Shown here in pieces: positions 26,355 to 35,319 of a stretch of 64,000 bases of DNA. The position numbers were made by a program, and so were the translations under genes. The stretch is from the NCBI RefSeq assembly GCF_022747945.1, contig NZ_JALDST010000001.1, positions 3,472,001 through 3,536,000 on the forward strand, given 5' to 3'. How positions within the stretch are numbered: the stretch's first letter is position 1; each line of letters begins with the position of its first letter. This DNA is from Micromonospora sp. R77. GTDB lineage: Bacteria; Actinomycetota; Actinomycetes; Mycobacteriales; Micromonosporaceae. The notes under the pieces were generated by a model. It worked only from the letters and a program-made list of their open reading frames with translations. It did not search any database and was not told where the DNA came from.

Positions 26355-26484
26355 CTATCCTCCGTGACACTGAGTGAGACTTCATTATTCGGTAACAGTT
26401 GCCCGAAGGCACTAGTCCGGGGAGGAAACAAATCCGTAACGTGTTCGACCCGGCGCGACGAGCGGCCCGGTAGGCTGACCCACC

Positions 26485-26862
26485 GTGACCGGTTACCTCG
26501 GCTCGTACGCCACGCTCGGTCTCCTTCTGGTTGCCAGCGTGCTCTTCTTCGTTACGGCGTTCTCGGCCAACCGGATGTTACGTCCCGGCCGTCCGGCTGA
26601 TCCCTGGGGCAAGCGGGCCAGCTATGAGTGCGGTCTCGACCCCGTCGGCGGCGACTGGGCGCAGATGCAGATCCGCTACTACGTCTACGCCTACCTGTAC
26701 GTGCTCTTCGCGGTCGAGGCGGTCTTCCTCTTCCCCTGGGCGCTGGTCTTCGACCGGCCCGGGTTCGGGGTGACGACCGTGGTGGAGATGGGCGTCTTCG
26801 TCGCCGTGGTGGCGCTCGGCATCCTCTACGCCTGGCGGAAGAACATCCTCCGCTGGACCTGA
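26485..26862 (+). CDS. nuoA: NADH-quinone oxidoreductase subunit A, orphan copy
   Basis: A 125-residue protein with three predicted membrane segments (GLLLVASVLFFVTAF; YVYAYLYVLFAVEAVFLFPW; VVEMGVFVAVVALGILYAW) and the NuoA signature YECGLDPVGGDWAQMQIRYY. It belongs to the membrane arm of complex I. No nuoB follows; the next gene is convergent folP, so this copy is separated from any nuo operon. GTG 26485 is the start. A link to the neighbouring ferredoxin-dependent korAB is only a suggestion. Confidence 0.88.
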   Translation: MTGYLGSYATLGLLLVASVLFFVTAFSANRMLRPGRPADPWGKRASYECGLDPVGGDWAQMQIRYYVYAYLYVLFAVEAVFLFPWALVFDRPGFGVTTVVEMGVFVAVVALGILYAWRKNILRWT

Positions 26863-26928
26863 GCGGCCCGGCTCAGCGGGCCGGACCCGGGAGCCCCGGC
26901 TCCGGCGGTCCGACTCGCCAGGCCCGGC

Positions 26929-27798
26929 TCAGGCCAGGCCCCGGCGGGTGGCGGCGGGTGGCCGGTCGCCGCGGATCGAGGCGACCATGTCCAGCACCCG
27001 TCGGGTCGGCAGCACCTGGTGGGCGCGGAACACCCGGGCACCCAGCCACGCCGACACCGCGGTCGCCGCGAGGGTGCCCTCCAGCCGTTCCGGCACCGGC
27101 AGGTCGAGCGTCTCACCGATGAAGTCCTTGTTCGACAGGGCCACCAGCAGCGGCCACCCGGTGCCGGCGAGCTCCGCCAACCGGCGGGTGATCTCCAGCG
27201 AGTGGCGGGTGTTCTTGCCGAAGTCGTGCGCCGGGTCGATCAGGATGCCGTCGGCCCGTACGCCGAGGGAGACCGCGCGTTCGGCGAGCCCGGTCACCGT
27301 CGTCACCACGTCGGCCACCACGTCGTCGAAGGCGGCCCGGTGCGGCCGGGTACGCGGGCTGAGCCCACCGGCGTGCGAGCAGACCAACCCCGCCCCGGTC
27401 CGCGCGGCCACCCGGGCCAGCGCGGGATCCGCCCCGGACCAGGTGTCGTTGAGCAGGTCCGCGCCCGCCGCGACCGCCTCCACCGCCACCTCGGCCCGCC
27501 AGGTGTCGATCGAGATGACCACCTCCGGGAAGGCCGCCCGGACCGCCGCGATGGTGTCCACCGTCCGGCGGATCTCCTCGGCCACGTCGACCTCGTCGCC
27601 CGGGCCGGCCTTCACCCCACCGATGTCGATGATCTCCGCGCCCTCGGTCACCGCGCGCTCCACCGCCCGCAGCGCGCTGTCCGCCGCGTAGGTGGCGCCC
27701 CGGTCGAAGAACGAGTCCGGCGTCCGGTTGACGATCGCCATCACCACCAGGTCACCGGGGGCGAAGGTCCGCCCGCCGAGCCGCAGCGCCCCGGTCAT
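26929..27798 (-). CDS. Dihydropteroate synthase-like protein (FolP2 type)
   Basis: A 289-residue TIM-barrel protein. VVMAIVNRTPDSFFDRGATY is the pterin-site NxTPDSF motif, AEIIDIGGVKAGPG the second, and LVALSNKDFIGETLDLP corresponds to the NKDF loop. Dihydropteroate synthase joins p-aminobenzoate and hydroxymethyldihydropterin. The neighbourhood (DivIVA-like protein and tag) matches M. tuberculosis folP2 (Rv1207), a paralog reported not to replace FolP1. I therefore assign the paralog, and enzymatic activity is uncertain. Confidence 0.85.
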   Translation of the reverse strand: MTGALRLGGRTFAPGDLVVMAIVNRTPDSFFDRGATYAADSALRAVERAVTEGAEIIDIGGVKAGPGDEVDVAEEIRRTVDTIAAVRAAFPEVVISIDTWRAEVAVEAVAAGADLLNDTWSGADPALARVAARTGAGLVCSHAGGLSPRTRPHRAAFDDVVADVVTTVTGLAERAVSLGVRADGILIDPAHDFGKNTRHSLEITRRLAELAGTGWPLLVALSNKDFIGETLDLPVPERLEGTLAATAVSAWLGARVFRAHQVLPTRRVLDMVASIRGDRPPAATRRGLA

Positions 27799-27959
27799 GT
27801 CCGCCTCCTGGTCTCCGCCGGCCGCCGCCCGTACCGTCGGCCGCCCCCGACGCTAGCCGGTCCGCCGCCGGCCGGCCGGGTCGGTCCGCCGGGTTGCGAT
27901 TGATGATCGGAGGGCGCGGAGGGGTCGCCCGGGGCCCGCCCGCGTGCCACGATCTCCCC

Positions 27960-28715
27960 ATGGGTGAGGTTCTTCTCCTCTTGGCCGTCGCGCTCACCGT
28001 CGCAGCGGTGGTGTTCGGCGTGACCGTGCTGGTCTCCGGGCGGGATCCCGGCCTGGCGCCGGCCGAGCGGGACGGCCGGGCCGTCCCGCTGCCCGGCAGC
28101 CGGCCGTTGCGCGAGGCCGACGTCGCCGAGGTCCGCTTCGACACCGCCGTGCGCGGCTACCGAATGGCGCAGGTCGACCAGGCGATGCGCCGGACGGCCT
28201 ACGACATCGGCTACAAGTCCGAACTGATCGGCGTGCTGGAGGCGGAGGTCGCCGCGCTCCGCGAGGGCCGTACGGCGGAGGCCGACGCGTTGCGCCGGGC
28301 CCGGGAGGAGTCCGCCGGCACCGGGACCGGCATGGCCGTCCCGCCCGTCGCGGACGAACCCCCTACGGCGGACGAATCCCCTGCGGTTGACGACTCCGCA
28401 GCGGTGCAGCACTCCGCCGCCGAGGACACTTCTGCCGTCGACGGTTCGGCTGCCCCGGAGTCCGTCCCGGCCACCGCGCCGGCAACCGGGCTGAGCCGCG
28501 ACGGGGAGGTCGTGGCGCTGCGCCCGCCGACCGACCCCACCGCCCCCACCGAGCCCGACGACGCTCTGACCCCGCCCACCGCCGCCGCGCCCGGCCCGGA
28601 CGTGACCGGTCCGGAGCGGGTGGACGCCGGTGCGGACGCCCCCGGTGCGGACGCCCCCGGTGCGGACGACGGCGAGCGGGACCGCGGCCCGGTGGTGCGA
28701 TCGGAGTCGGCGTGA
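27960..28715 (+). CDS. DivIVA-domain membrane protein (Rv1209-like)
   Basis: A 251-residue protein with one N-terminal membrane segment (MGEVLLLLAVALTVAAVVFG), then VRFDTAVRGYRMAQVDQAMR, the short DivIVA-like motif, and a coiled-coil start (LIGVLEAEVAALREGR). The last 130 residues are an acidic Ala/Asp/Pro-rich tail with repeated GADAPGA. Homologs in other actinobacteria lie beside tag and folP2, as here. It may connect to polar growth or cell envelope. The 3' end overlaps the next start (GTGA). Confidence 0.8.
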   Translation: MGEVLLLLAVALTVAAVVFGVTVLVSGRDPGLAPAERDGRAVPLPGSRPLREADVAEVRFDTAVRGYRMAQVDQAMRRTAYDIGYKSELIGVLEAEVAALREGRTAEADALRRAREESAGTGTGMAVPPVADEPPTADESPAVDDSAAVQHSAAEDTSAVDGSAAPESVPATAPATGLSRDGEVVALRPPTDPTAPTEPDDALTPPTAAAPGPDVTGPERVDAGADAPGADAPGADDGERDRGPVVRSESA

Positions 28716-29209
28716 CCCGGCCGCGGGACACCGACGGCTTCGCCGAGGCGGCCCAGCCCGGGGCCGGCGAGATCACCGCGACCGTGATCGTGAACGCGCC
28801 CGCCGAGCGGGTCTTCGCCGCGCTGACCGCCTGGGAGCGCCAGTCCGACTGGATCCCGTTCACCACGGTCCGGGTGGTCGAGGGCGACGGCGGCGAGGGC
28901 AGCCTGGTCGAGGCGGTCACCGCGCTCGGCCCGGCGGTGCTCCGCGACGAGATGCGGGTGGTCCGGGTCGACGCCCCGTACGAGGTCGGTGTGGTGCACT
29001 GCGGCAAGCTGCTGCGCGGCCCGGGGGTACTGCGCTGCACCCCGATGGAACGGGACCGGACCCAGGTGGTCTGGCACGAGTGGTTCCACCTGCCCGGCGG
29101 GTCCGCCGGTCGGGTCGCCTGGCCGGTGCTCTGGCCCGGCTCCAAGTTCAGCCTGACCCAGGCGCTGAAGAAGTTCGCCCGCCTGGTGGAGCAGGGCCGG
29201 CTGCCCTGA
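28712..29209 (+). CDS. SRPBCC (polyketide cyclase/START-like) protein
   Basis: A 165-residue protein. TATVIVNAPAERVFAALTAWERQSDWI is the standard beginning of SRPBCC fold proteins, with EVGVVHCGKLLRGPG and TQVVWHEWFHLPGG in the later sheet. The fold forms a hydrophobic pocket for small ligands, but the ligand is unknown. GTG 28712 overlaps the DivIVA-like stop, so the two are probably translationally coupled. Confidence 0.82.
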   Translation: MTRPRDTDGFAEAAQPGAGEITATVIVNAPAERVFAALTAWERQSDWIPFTTVRVVEGDGGEGSLVEAVTALGPAVLRDEMRVVRVDAPYEVGVVHCGKLLRGPGVLRCTPMERDRTQVVWHEWFHLPGGSAGRVAWPVLWPGSKFSLTQALKKFARLVEQGRLP

Positions 29210-29306
29210 CGGGCGGACCGCCGGTCCGGCGGGTCGGCGGCCCCGGACCGCCCGGGCCGCGGGCCGCCGCAGGTCGCTGTCGGTGGGCCCGCCTACCGTG
29301 TACGCC

Positions 29307-29891
29307 GTGAGTGACCTGGTTACCGGCCCGGACGGGCTGCCCCGCTGCGCCTGGGGATCGAGCACCCCGGACTACGCCGTCTATCACGACCGGGAGTGGG
29401 GCCGGCCGCTGCACGGCGACGACGCGCTCTACGAGCGACTCACCCTGGAGGCGTTCCAGTCCGGGCTGTCGTGGCTGACCATCCTGCGCAAACGGCCCGC
29501 GTTCCGGCTCGCCTTCGACGAGTTCCGCATCGAGCAGGTCGCCGGCTACGGCGAGGCGGAGGTGGCCCGGCTGCTGGCCGACGCGGGGATCGTCCGCAAC
29601 CGCGCCAAGATCGAGGCGGCCGTGGCCAACGCCCGCGCCGCACTGGAACTGCCCGATGGCCTCTCCGCGCTGCTGTGGTCGTACGCGCCGGCGCCCCGGG
29701 CCGCCCGACCGGAGTCGTTCGCGCAGGTGCCGGCGCTGACGCCCGAGTCCACCGCGATGGCCAAGGCGCTCAAGAAGCGCGGCTTCCGCTTCGTCGGCCC
29801 CACCACCGCGTACGCCCTGATGCAGGCAACCGGGATGGTCGACGACCACCTCGCCGGCTGCCACGTGGCCCGGGAGGCACCCGGCGCGTGA
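29307..29891 (+). CDS. tag: DNA-3-methyladenine glycosylase I
   Basis: A 194-residue protein with the Tag features: PRCAWGSSTPDYAVYHDREWGRP (Cys, His and Trp of the base pocket), LYERLTLEAFQSGLSWLTIL helix, RNRAKIEAAVANARA, and the C-terminal GFRFVGPTTAYALMQATG with DDHLAGCH zinc-binding Cys/His. It excises 3-methyladenine from alkylated DNA. GTG 29307 is preferred over upstream in-frame GTGs. The gene order matches Rv1210. Confidence 0.93.
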   Translation: MSDLVTGPDGLPRCAWGSSTPDYAVYHDREWGRPLHGDDALYERLTLEAFQSGLSWLTILRKRPAFRLAFDEFRIEQVAGYGEAEVARLLADAGIVRNRAKIEAAVANARAALELPDGLSALLWSYAPAPRAARPESFAQVPALTPESTAMAKALKKRGFRFVGPTTAYALMQATGMVDDHLAGCHVAREAPGA

Positions 29892-29954
29892 CACGGGCCG
29901 ACCGACGGCCGACGTGGCCGGACCGGCACCCGGGCGGCGTGATGGGATTGGGAC

Positions 29955-30578
29955 ATGACCGACACCGAGCAGCGGGCCACCGGGACGACCGACGGCGGCA
30001 GCGGGACCGGCGCGTGGGCGGTGCTGCTGCCCGCCGAGCGGTACGACGCCGAGCGGCTGGTGCACCACGACACCCTGGAGCTGACCGGCCTCGACGGTGC
30101 CGCCCGTCCCCGTACCGGGGAGCCGGTCGCGGTGCTGGTCGACGCCCCGCCCCGGCTGGTGGCGCTGGGCCGGGTCGCGGCAGCCACCGGGGAGACCCGG
30201 GAGGACCCCGACGACCCGCAGTCCGAGGCGGGGCCGGGGACGCTGGTGGTGACGTACACCCGGCGGGCCTTCGACCGGCCGGTGCCGGTCGACTCGCCGG
30301 CCCTACGCGGGCCGGTGACCGCGCTCGACGTGGCCGCCTGGCGGGAGCTGGCCGACCGGCTCGGCCCGCCGCCGGCCCGCCGCACCTGGCTGGTCAGCCT
30401 GGACCTGCCGATCGAGGCGGCCTCGCCGGCCGAGGCGGTCGGGATCTTCTGGTCGTACGTGCAGGAGCTGGGCCCGCGCGAACTCCCGGCGTTCGTCTCG
30501 CCGTCCGGCGACGAACTGGCCATGCAGGCGTTCGTGCTGGGCGCGGAGGCCAACCAGGATCCCGAAGAGGACGACTGA
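29955..30578 (+). CDS. Conserved actinobacterial protein of unknown function
   Basis: A 207-residue soluble protein, Asp/Pro/Ala-rich, with no signal peptide. GAWAVLLPAERYDAERLVH and TWLVSLDLPIEAASPAEAVG followed by FWSYVQELGPRELPAFVSPSG look structured. I do not recognise the family. It follows tag with a 63-base gap in the same direction, so it may share its transcript. Confidence 0.75.
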   Translation: MTDTEQRATGTTDGGSGTGAWAVLLPAERYDAERLVHHDTLELTGLDGAARPRTGEPVAVLVDAPPRLVALGRVAAATGETREDPDDPQSEAGPGTLVVTYTRRAFDRPVPVDSPALRGPVTALDVAAWRELADRLGPPPARRTWLVSLDLPIEAASPAEAVGIFWSYVQELGPRELPAFVSPSGDELAMQAFVLGAEANQDPEEDD

Positions 30579-30643
30579 CGCCCCACCGGCCGGGTTACGG
30601 TGCCGGGGAGGGCCGGCGCGGGCCGGCCGCGCGAGGGGGTCCG

Positions 30644-31396
30644 ATGCGGTTCCAGGACAAGGTCGCGTTCGTCACCGGCGGGGCGTCCGGGCTCGGCGCG
30701 GCGGCCGCCCGGCGGTTCGCCTCCGAGGGCGCGAGGGTGGTGATCGCGGACATCAACACCGAGGGCGCGGAGCAGGTGGCCGCCGGGCTGCCCGACGCGT
30801 ACGCGGTGACCGTGGACACCGGCGAGGCCGTCTCCGTCGAGCAGGGCATCGCCGACGCCATGCAGCGGTACGGCCGGCTCGACGTGATCTTCAACAACGC
30901 CGGCATCGACGGGCAGCAGCAGCCGCTGCACGAGATGGACGTGGAGAACTGGGAGCGGGTCCGCCGGATCAACGGCGACGGCGTCTTCTTCGTCCTCAAG
31001 TACGGCATCGAGGCGCTGCTGCACGGCGGCGGCGGGTCGGTCGTCAACACCTCGTCCACCACCGCGCTGGCCGCCCAGGAGAACATCTCCCCGTACACCT
31101 TCACCAAGGCCGGCATCGTCGGCCTGACCCGGTCGGCGGCGATCGAGTACGCGGCCCGCAACGTCCGGGTCAACGCGGTCGCCCCCACGGTGGTGATGAC
31201 CCCGCTGGTCGAGCACTTCATCGACACCGCGCCCGACCCCGCGCAGATGCGGCGGCAGATGGAGTCGTTCAACCCCAAGCCCGGCATCCCCACCCCGGAC
31301 GACGTGGCCGGCGTGGTCGCCTTCCTCGCCTCGGACGACGCCGCCTGGATCACCGGCCACACCATCCCCATCGACGGCGGCTACGTCGCCCGCTGA
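30644..31396 (+). CDS. Short-chain dehydrogenase/reductase
   Basis: A 250-residue classical SDR: AFVTGGASGLGAAAARRFA (TGxxxGxG cofactor loop), FNNAGIDG (NNAG), Ser in VVNTSSTTALAA and YxxxK as YTFTKAG. The catalytic tetrad is complete. VVIADINTEGAE after strand beta2 with an Asp suggests NAD+ preference. The substrate is unknown. A long A-poor intergenic stretch and a palindromic repeat follow. Confidence 0.88.
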   Translation: MRFQDKVAFVTGGASGLGAAAARRFASEGARVVIADINTEGAEQVAAGLPDAYAVTVDTGEAVSVEQGIADAMQRYGRLDVIFNNAGIDGQQQPLHEMDVENWERVRRINGDGVFFVLKYGIEALLHGGGGSVVNTSSTTALAAQENISPYTFTKAGIVGLTRSAAIEYAARNVRVNAVAPTVVMTPLVEHFIDTAPDPAQMRRQMESFNPKPGIPTPDDVAGVVAFLASDDAAWITGHTIPIDGGYVAR

Positions 31397-31601
31397 CGCC
31401 TCACCCACGCGCCCGCGCCGCGCCCGCCCCACGCCACGCCGTGCCGCCTCGCCCGCGCTGTGCGCCCCGTCCTGTGCTGTGGGGCCCCGCCTCGTGCCGT
31501 GCCGCGTAACGCCGTGCCGCCTCGCCGCGTGCCGTGCCGCCCCGCGCCGCCCCGCCTCGCCGTGCTGCGCCGCCCGCGCCCGCCGCCCGCACCGCGGCGG
31601 C
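31397..31601. repeat. A-poor low-complexity intergenic stretch
   Basis: About 200 bases almost without A on the + strand, built from short imperfect repeats of GCCGTGCCGCCTCGCC and CGTGCCGTGCCGC. Non-coding in context, lying between the SDR gene and palindrome copy B. I see no gene here. Confidence 0.7.
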
Positions 31602-31663
31602 CACTCTTTCCGAGAAAGTGTGGCCATCCGGCGTGGAACAACCACACTTTCCCGGAAAGAGTG
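31602..31663. repeat. Palindromic repeat, copy B
   Basis: A 22-bp stem with a single mismatch (31602-31623 with 31642-31663) and an 18-base loop, between the convergent SDR and enoyl-CoA hydratase genes. Each arm contains CTTTCC-GAAAG and the 3' boundary reads GTGCGGATCTTG, as in copies A and C. Confidence 0.85.
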
Positions 31664-31700
31664 CGGATCTTGGCAGGCGCCAGGCGCCGGGCGGTGGGGG

Positions 31701-32492
31701 TCAGCGGCCTTCGAAGGTGGGCTTCTGCTTGTTGACGAAGGCCGCCGTGGCGGCGCGGTGGTCGGCGGTCGCGCCGCAGATCGCCTGGGCCTGCGCCTCG
31801 GCGGCCAGGGCGTCGGCGAGCGTGCCGGCGTCGGCGATGGAGAGCTGCCGCTTGATCGCCCCGTACGCGACGGTCGGGCCGGCAGCCAGCCGGGCGGCCA
31901 GCTCCTGCGCGGTCGGCAGCACCTGCTCGTCGTCGTCCACCAGCCTGGTCAGCAGGCCCAGCCGGCACGCCTCGTCGGCGGCCACCGGCTCGGCGAGCAT
32001 CAGCAGCTCGACGGCCTTGGCGTGGCCGACCAGCCGGGGCAGCGTCCAGGAGGCGCCGGTGTCGGCGGCGAGCCCTACCCCGGCGAAGGCCATCAGGAAG
32101 CGGGTCTTCGGCCCACCGATTCGGAAGTCGGCCAGGAAGGCCAGCGAGGCGCCCGCCCCAGCGGCCATGCCCTGGACCGCGGCGACGACCGGCTTGGGCA
32201 GGTTGGCCAGCCGGGCGGCGATCGGGTTGTAGTGGGCCCGGACCGTGTCCAGCGGGGGCCCGCCGGCGGACTCCAGGGTCCGTACGTGCTCGCGCAGGTC
32301 CTGCCCGGCGCTGAACGAGCCGCCCGCGCCGGCCAGCACCACGGCCCGGCAGGACCGGTCGGTCTCCAGCTCGGCCAGGACGTCGCGGAGCGCCTCCTTG
32401 AGCGCCACGTCGAACGAGTTCATCGCCGTCGGGCGGTTCAGCGTCAGGGTGACGACGGCGTCGGTGCGGTCGACGAGCAGCGGCTCGGTCAC
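31701..32492 (-). CDS. Enoyl-CoA hydratase/isomerase (PaaG-like)
   Basis: A 263-residue crotonase-fold protein: LTLNRPTAMNSFDVALKEAL, the oxyanion-hole segments AGAGGSFSAGQDLRE and KPVVAAVQGMAAGAGASLAF, and GLAADTGASWTLPRLVG. The Asp of SFSAGQDL and of GLAADTGASW are typical of PaaG isomerases. GTG 32492 is the start, 4 bases after the PaaX-like stop, so they form an operon. The PaaX neighbour supports a phenylacetate-type or related CoA pathway, although no other paa genes are here. Confidence 0.85.
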   Translation of the reverse strand: MTEPLLVDRTDAVVTLTLNRPTAMNSFDVALKEALRDVLAELETDRSCRAVVLAGAGGSFSAGQDLREHVRTLESAGGPPLDTVRAHYNPIAARLANLPKPVVAAVQGMAAGAGASLAFLADFRIGGPKTRFLMAFAGVGLAADTGASWTLPRLVGHAKAVELLMLAEPVAADEACRLGLLTRLVDDDEQVLPTAQELAARLAAGPTVAYGAIKRQLSIADAGTLADALAAEAQAQAICGATADHRAATAAFVNKQKPTFEGR

Positions 32493-32496
32493 GTGT

Positions 32497-33315
32497 CTAA
32501 CGACCCTTCTGTCGGGCGAGGCGGTGGCTGGCGTCGAGGCACTGCTCGACGTACCGGTCGGCGGCCGGCCGGAGCCGGGCGGCGTGCCGGTCGAAGAAAC
32601 TGGCCGCGCTGGTGCCCGGCCAGCGCTCCGGGAGCAGCGCCGGCGGCAACTGCGGGTCCCGGAACAGGAAGGTACGCCACGCGTGCACCAGCCGGAACCG
32701 GGCCGCGTACGCCTCCTCGTCGTCGCTGCGCACGGTCACCCCGGCCAGCAGCGGCTTCTGCTCGGCGACGAAGCGCTCGTACGCCCGGCCGATCTCGGCG
32801 AGGTCCCAGGCCCGGCGGACCACCCCCATCGCGCCCGGCGTGCCGGCGGCGTGCGCGGCGGTGAAGCGTTCATAGCGCACCCCGGCCTCGGCGAGCAGGA
32901 CGTCGACGTCCTCACCGGGCCGGGTGGCGACCCAGGTGCAGTCGTCGAGGGTGCCGTAGCCGAGGAAGGTCAGGTTGGCGGCGAGCCGCTGGCGGTCCCG
33001 GCGGGACGTGGGCGCCTCCAGCACCAGGAGGTCGAAGCGGCCGTCCCAGCTGATCCGGCCCGTGCGATAGATCCGGGCGGCCGCCTCGTCGAGTCGCCGC
33101 GCCGCTTTCGGTGTGATCGAATATCCCGGTCCGGAGGCCAACCGGAGCGGGTCCAGCCAGCCCTGGCGGACCATCCGGGAGACCGCGGTGCGTACGGCCG
33201 GTGGTGCGATCCCGAGCGGTGCCAGCAGCTTGACCAGGGCGGCGACCGGTGCGCGGCCACCTCTCGCCCGGAGGTGGTCGCCGTACAGGTCGAAGAGTGC
33301 CGACCGTGCCTGCAT
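32497..33315 (-). CDS. PaaX-family transcriptional repressor
   Basis: A 272-residue regulator. SALFDLYGDHLRARGGRAPVA is the PaaX N-terminus, GIAPPAVRTAVSRMVRQGWL the winged-helix recognition helix, and WDGRFDLLVLEAPTSRRDRQRL the central PaaX domain. PaaX proteins repress aromatic-acid catabolic genes and respond to aryl-CoA. It lies immediately upstream of an enoyl-CoA hydratase and probably controls it. Confidence 0.88.
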   Translation of the reverse strand: MQARSALFDLYGDHLRARGGRAPVAALVKLLAPLGIAPPAVRTAVSRMVRQGWLDPLRLASGPGYSITPKAARRLDEAAARIYRTGRISWDGRFDLLVLEAPTSRRDRQRLAANLTFLGYGTLDDCTWVATRPGEDVDVLLAEAGVRYERFTAAHAAGTPGAMGVVRRAWDLAEIGRAYERFVAEQKPLLAGVTVRSDDEEAYAARFRLVHAWRTFLFRDPQLPPALLPERWPGTSAASFFDRHAARLRPAADRYVEQCLDASHRLARQKGR

Positions 33316-33505
33316 GACCGCACATTGTGACAGGCCTATCCAAGATAAGCTAGGTGCTGTTACATCAATGCTGCTTCGGTTTGGGTCCGGCGGTGTTCAT
33401 CAGGGAAAATCGTTGGTCGACACTCCCGCGATGGCTGCGGGTGGTCATGGCGAAGTGGCTGTGGGGCAACCCACCGACCCTGGTGTAGGTCTGAGGGGAG
33501 ACAAC

Positions 33506-33673
33506 ATGGCGGCGATGAAGCCGCGGACGGGCGACGGTCCGCTGGAAGTCACCAAGGAGGGCCGGGGCATCGTGATGCGGGTCCCGCTGGAGGGTGGTGG
33601 CCGGCTCGTCGTCGAGATGACTCCCGACGAGGCCAATGCCCTGGGTGACGCGTTGAAGGCAGCCGCCGGCTGA
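33506..33673 (+). CDS. DUF3117 small protein (Rv1211-like)
   Basis: A 55-residue protein beginning MAAMKPRTGDGPLEVTKEGR and ending EANALGDALKAAAG, a near-invariant actinobacterial family of unknown function. GAGGGGAG precedes ATG 33506. In M. tuberculosis the homolog Rv1211 lies beside tag, and here tag is 3.6 kb away, so synteny is partly kept. A hairpin terminator follows. Confidence 0.9.
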   Translation: MAAMKPRTGDGPLEVTKEGRGIVMRVPLEGGGRLVVEMTPDEANALGDALKAAAG

Positions 33674-33719
33674 TCGAGGAGCGGTCCGCGCGGCGCGCCG
33701 CGCGGCAGTTCGTCCTGCC

Positions 33720-33748
33720 CTGAGCCACCGGCCCCGCCGGTGGCTCAG
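33720..33748 (+). terminator. Hairpin terminator after the DUF3117 gene
   Basis: CTGAGCCACCGG (33720-33731) pairs perfectly with CCGGTGGCTCAG (33737-33748) around CCCCG, followed by GGTCTTC. It lies 46 bases after the stop and before pepA. Confidence 0.8.
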
Positions 33749-33815
33749 GGTCTTCACCGGCGTCGGGAGCACAGACCTGCGCCGCTTCGAGACCTTTCTG
33801 GAGGTACGGTCCCGC

Positions 33816-35276
33816 GTGCTGGCCATCCGTCTGCTGAGCGAGCCCGACCGGCTCGACACCCTCGTCCTGCCCATCCGTCCCGCCGAGGACGGGGACGTCC
33901 CGGCCGAACTGCTGCCGACCGTGCCGGCCGCCGCGGACGAGGTGCGGGCCGAGGCGACCGCCCTGCTCCCGGCGACCCGGCTCACCGGCCGGGCCGGTGA
34001 CGTACGCGAGCACCTGCGACCCGGTGGCAGTCCGCTGCGGTTGCTGCTGCTCGGTGCCGGGGCGGCCGACGAGCCGAACTGGCGGGCGGCGGGTGCCGCG
34101 CTGGCGCGAGCCGCCAAGGATGAGACACATGTCACCCTGATGCTGCCGGCCGCGCCGGCGGCGGCGCTGCGCGGTCTGGTCGAGGGGCTGCTGCTGGCCT
34201 CCTACCGGTTCCGGCTGACCGACGCGGGCGACCCGCCGGCGCTGGCCGAGGTGGACGTCGTGGTGGACGACCCGGACGCGCTCGCTCCCGTCCTGGCCGC
34301 GGCCCGGACCACCGCCGAGATGACCCGGCTGGCCCGCGACCTCACCAACATGCCCTCCTCGGTGAAGAACCCGCAGTGGTTCGCCGAGCAGGTGGCGACC
34401 GCCGTCGCCGACCGGCCCGACCTGCACCTGCGGGTACGCGAGCCCGACGAGCTCGTGGCCGAGGGTTTCGGCGGCATCGTGGCGGTCGGCCGTGGCTCGG
34501 CCAGCGGCCCCCGCCTCGTGGAGCTGGACTGGCGTCCCGCCGACGCGCGTACCCACGTGGTGCTCGTCGGCAAGGGGATCACCTTCGACACCGGCGGCAT
34601 CTCGATCAAGCCGTTGGCGGCGATGAAGCTGATGCGCAAGGACATGGCCGGCGCCGCCGCCGTGGTCGCCGCGACCCTGGGCGCCGCCGCGCTGCGGCTG
34701 CCGGTGCGGATCACCACGCTGGCCCCGCTGGCGGAGAACATGCTCAGCGGGTCGGCGTTCCGCCCCGGCGACGTCATCCGCCACTACGGCGGTCTGACCA
34801 GCGAGACCACCAACTCCGACGCGGAGGGACGGCTGGTGCTCGCCGACGCCATGGCGTACGCGGTGCAGCAGCTCCGGCCCGACGTACTGATCGACCTGGC
34901 CACCCTGACCGGCGCGAACGCGGTCGCGCTGGGCAAGCGGCACGGCGCGCTCTACAGCGAGAACGACCAGCTCGCCACCGACCTGCTCGACGCCGTCGAG
35001 GCGGCCGGCGAGCACGCCTGGCGGATGCCGCTGCCGGCGGACTACGTCGAACACCTCGGCAGCGAGCTGGCCGACCTGCACAGCAGCCCCGCTGCGGGTG
35101 CGGGCTCGGTGACCGCCGCGCTCTATCTGCGGGAGTTCACCGGCGACCTGCGGGACCGCTGGGTGCACGTCGACATGTCCGCCCCGTCGTGGGCCGACGG
35201 TGACGACGCCGAGCTGACCCGGGGTGCCACCGGCTGGGGCGTACGCGGACTGCTGCGCTGGCTGACCACGCTGTGA
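33816..35276 (+). CDS. pepA: Leucyl aminopeptidase (M17)
   Basis: A 486-residue two-domain M17 peptidase. The C-terminal catalytic domain carries HVVLVGKGITFDTGGISIKP (the first metal-binding Lys/Asp) and TTNSDAEGRLVLADAMAYAV (the NTDAEGRL signature, with Glu and Arg), plus DLATLTGANAVALG. It removes N-terminal residues from peptides using two metal ions. GTG 33816 is the start. The convergent methyltransferase gene ends 43 bases after it with a hairpin filling the gap. Confidence 0.93.
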   Translation: MLAIRLLSEPDRLDTLVLPIRPAEDGDVPAELLPTVPAAADEVRAEATALLPATRLTGRAGDVREHLRPGGSPLRLLLLGAGAADEPNWRAAGAALARAAKDETHVTLMLPAAPAAALRGLVEGLLLASYRFRLTDAGDPPALAEVDVVVDDPDALAPVLAAARTTAEMTRLARDLTNMPSSVKNPQWFAEQVATAVADRPDLHLRVREPDELVAEGFGGIVAVGRGSASGPRLVELDWRPADARTHVVLVGKGITFDTGGISIKPLAAMKLMRKDMAGAAAVVAATLGAAALRLPVRITTLAPLAENMLSGSAFRPGDVIRHYGGLTSETTNSDAEGRLVLADAMAYAVQQLRPDVLIDLATLTGANAVALGKRHGALYSENDQLATDLLDAVEAAGEHAWRMPLPADYVEHLGSELADLHSSPAAGAGSVTAALYLREFTGDLRDRWVHVDMSAPSWADGDDAELTRGATGWGVRGLLRWLTTL

Positions 35277-35280
35277 CGGT

Positions 35281-35319
35281 CCGGTCCGACCGCGCGCCCG
35301 GCGGCGCGGGTCGGACCGG
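35281..35319. terminator. Bidirectional hairpin between pepA and methyltransferase genes
   Basis: CCGGTCCGACC (35281-35291) pairs with GGTCGGACCGG (35309-35319), with an inner GC-rich loop. It fills exactly the space between the two convergent stop codons. Confidence 0.75.

Noticed and set aside
31397..31601. Repeat-rich stretch as a possible CRISPR array.
   Set aside because: No regular repeat-spacer pattern and no cas genes; it is low-complexity DNA.
31701..33315. A complete phenylacetate degradation operon.
   Set aside because: Only a PaaG-like hydratase and a PaaX regulator are present.
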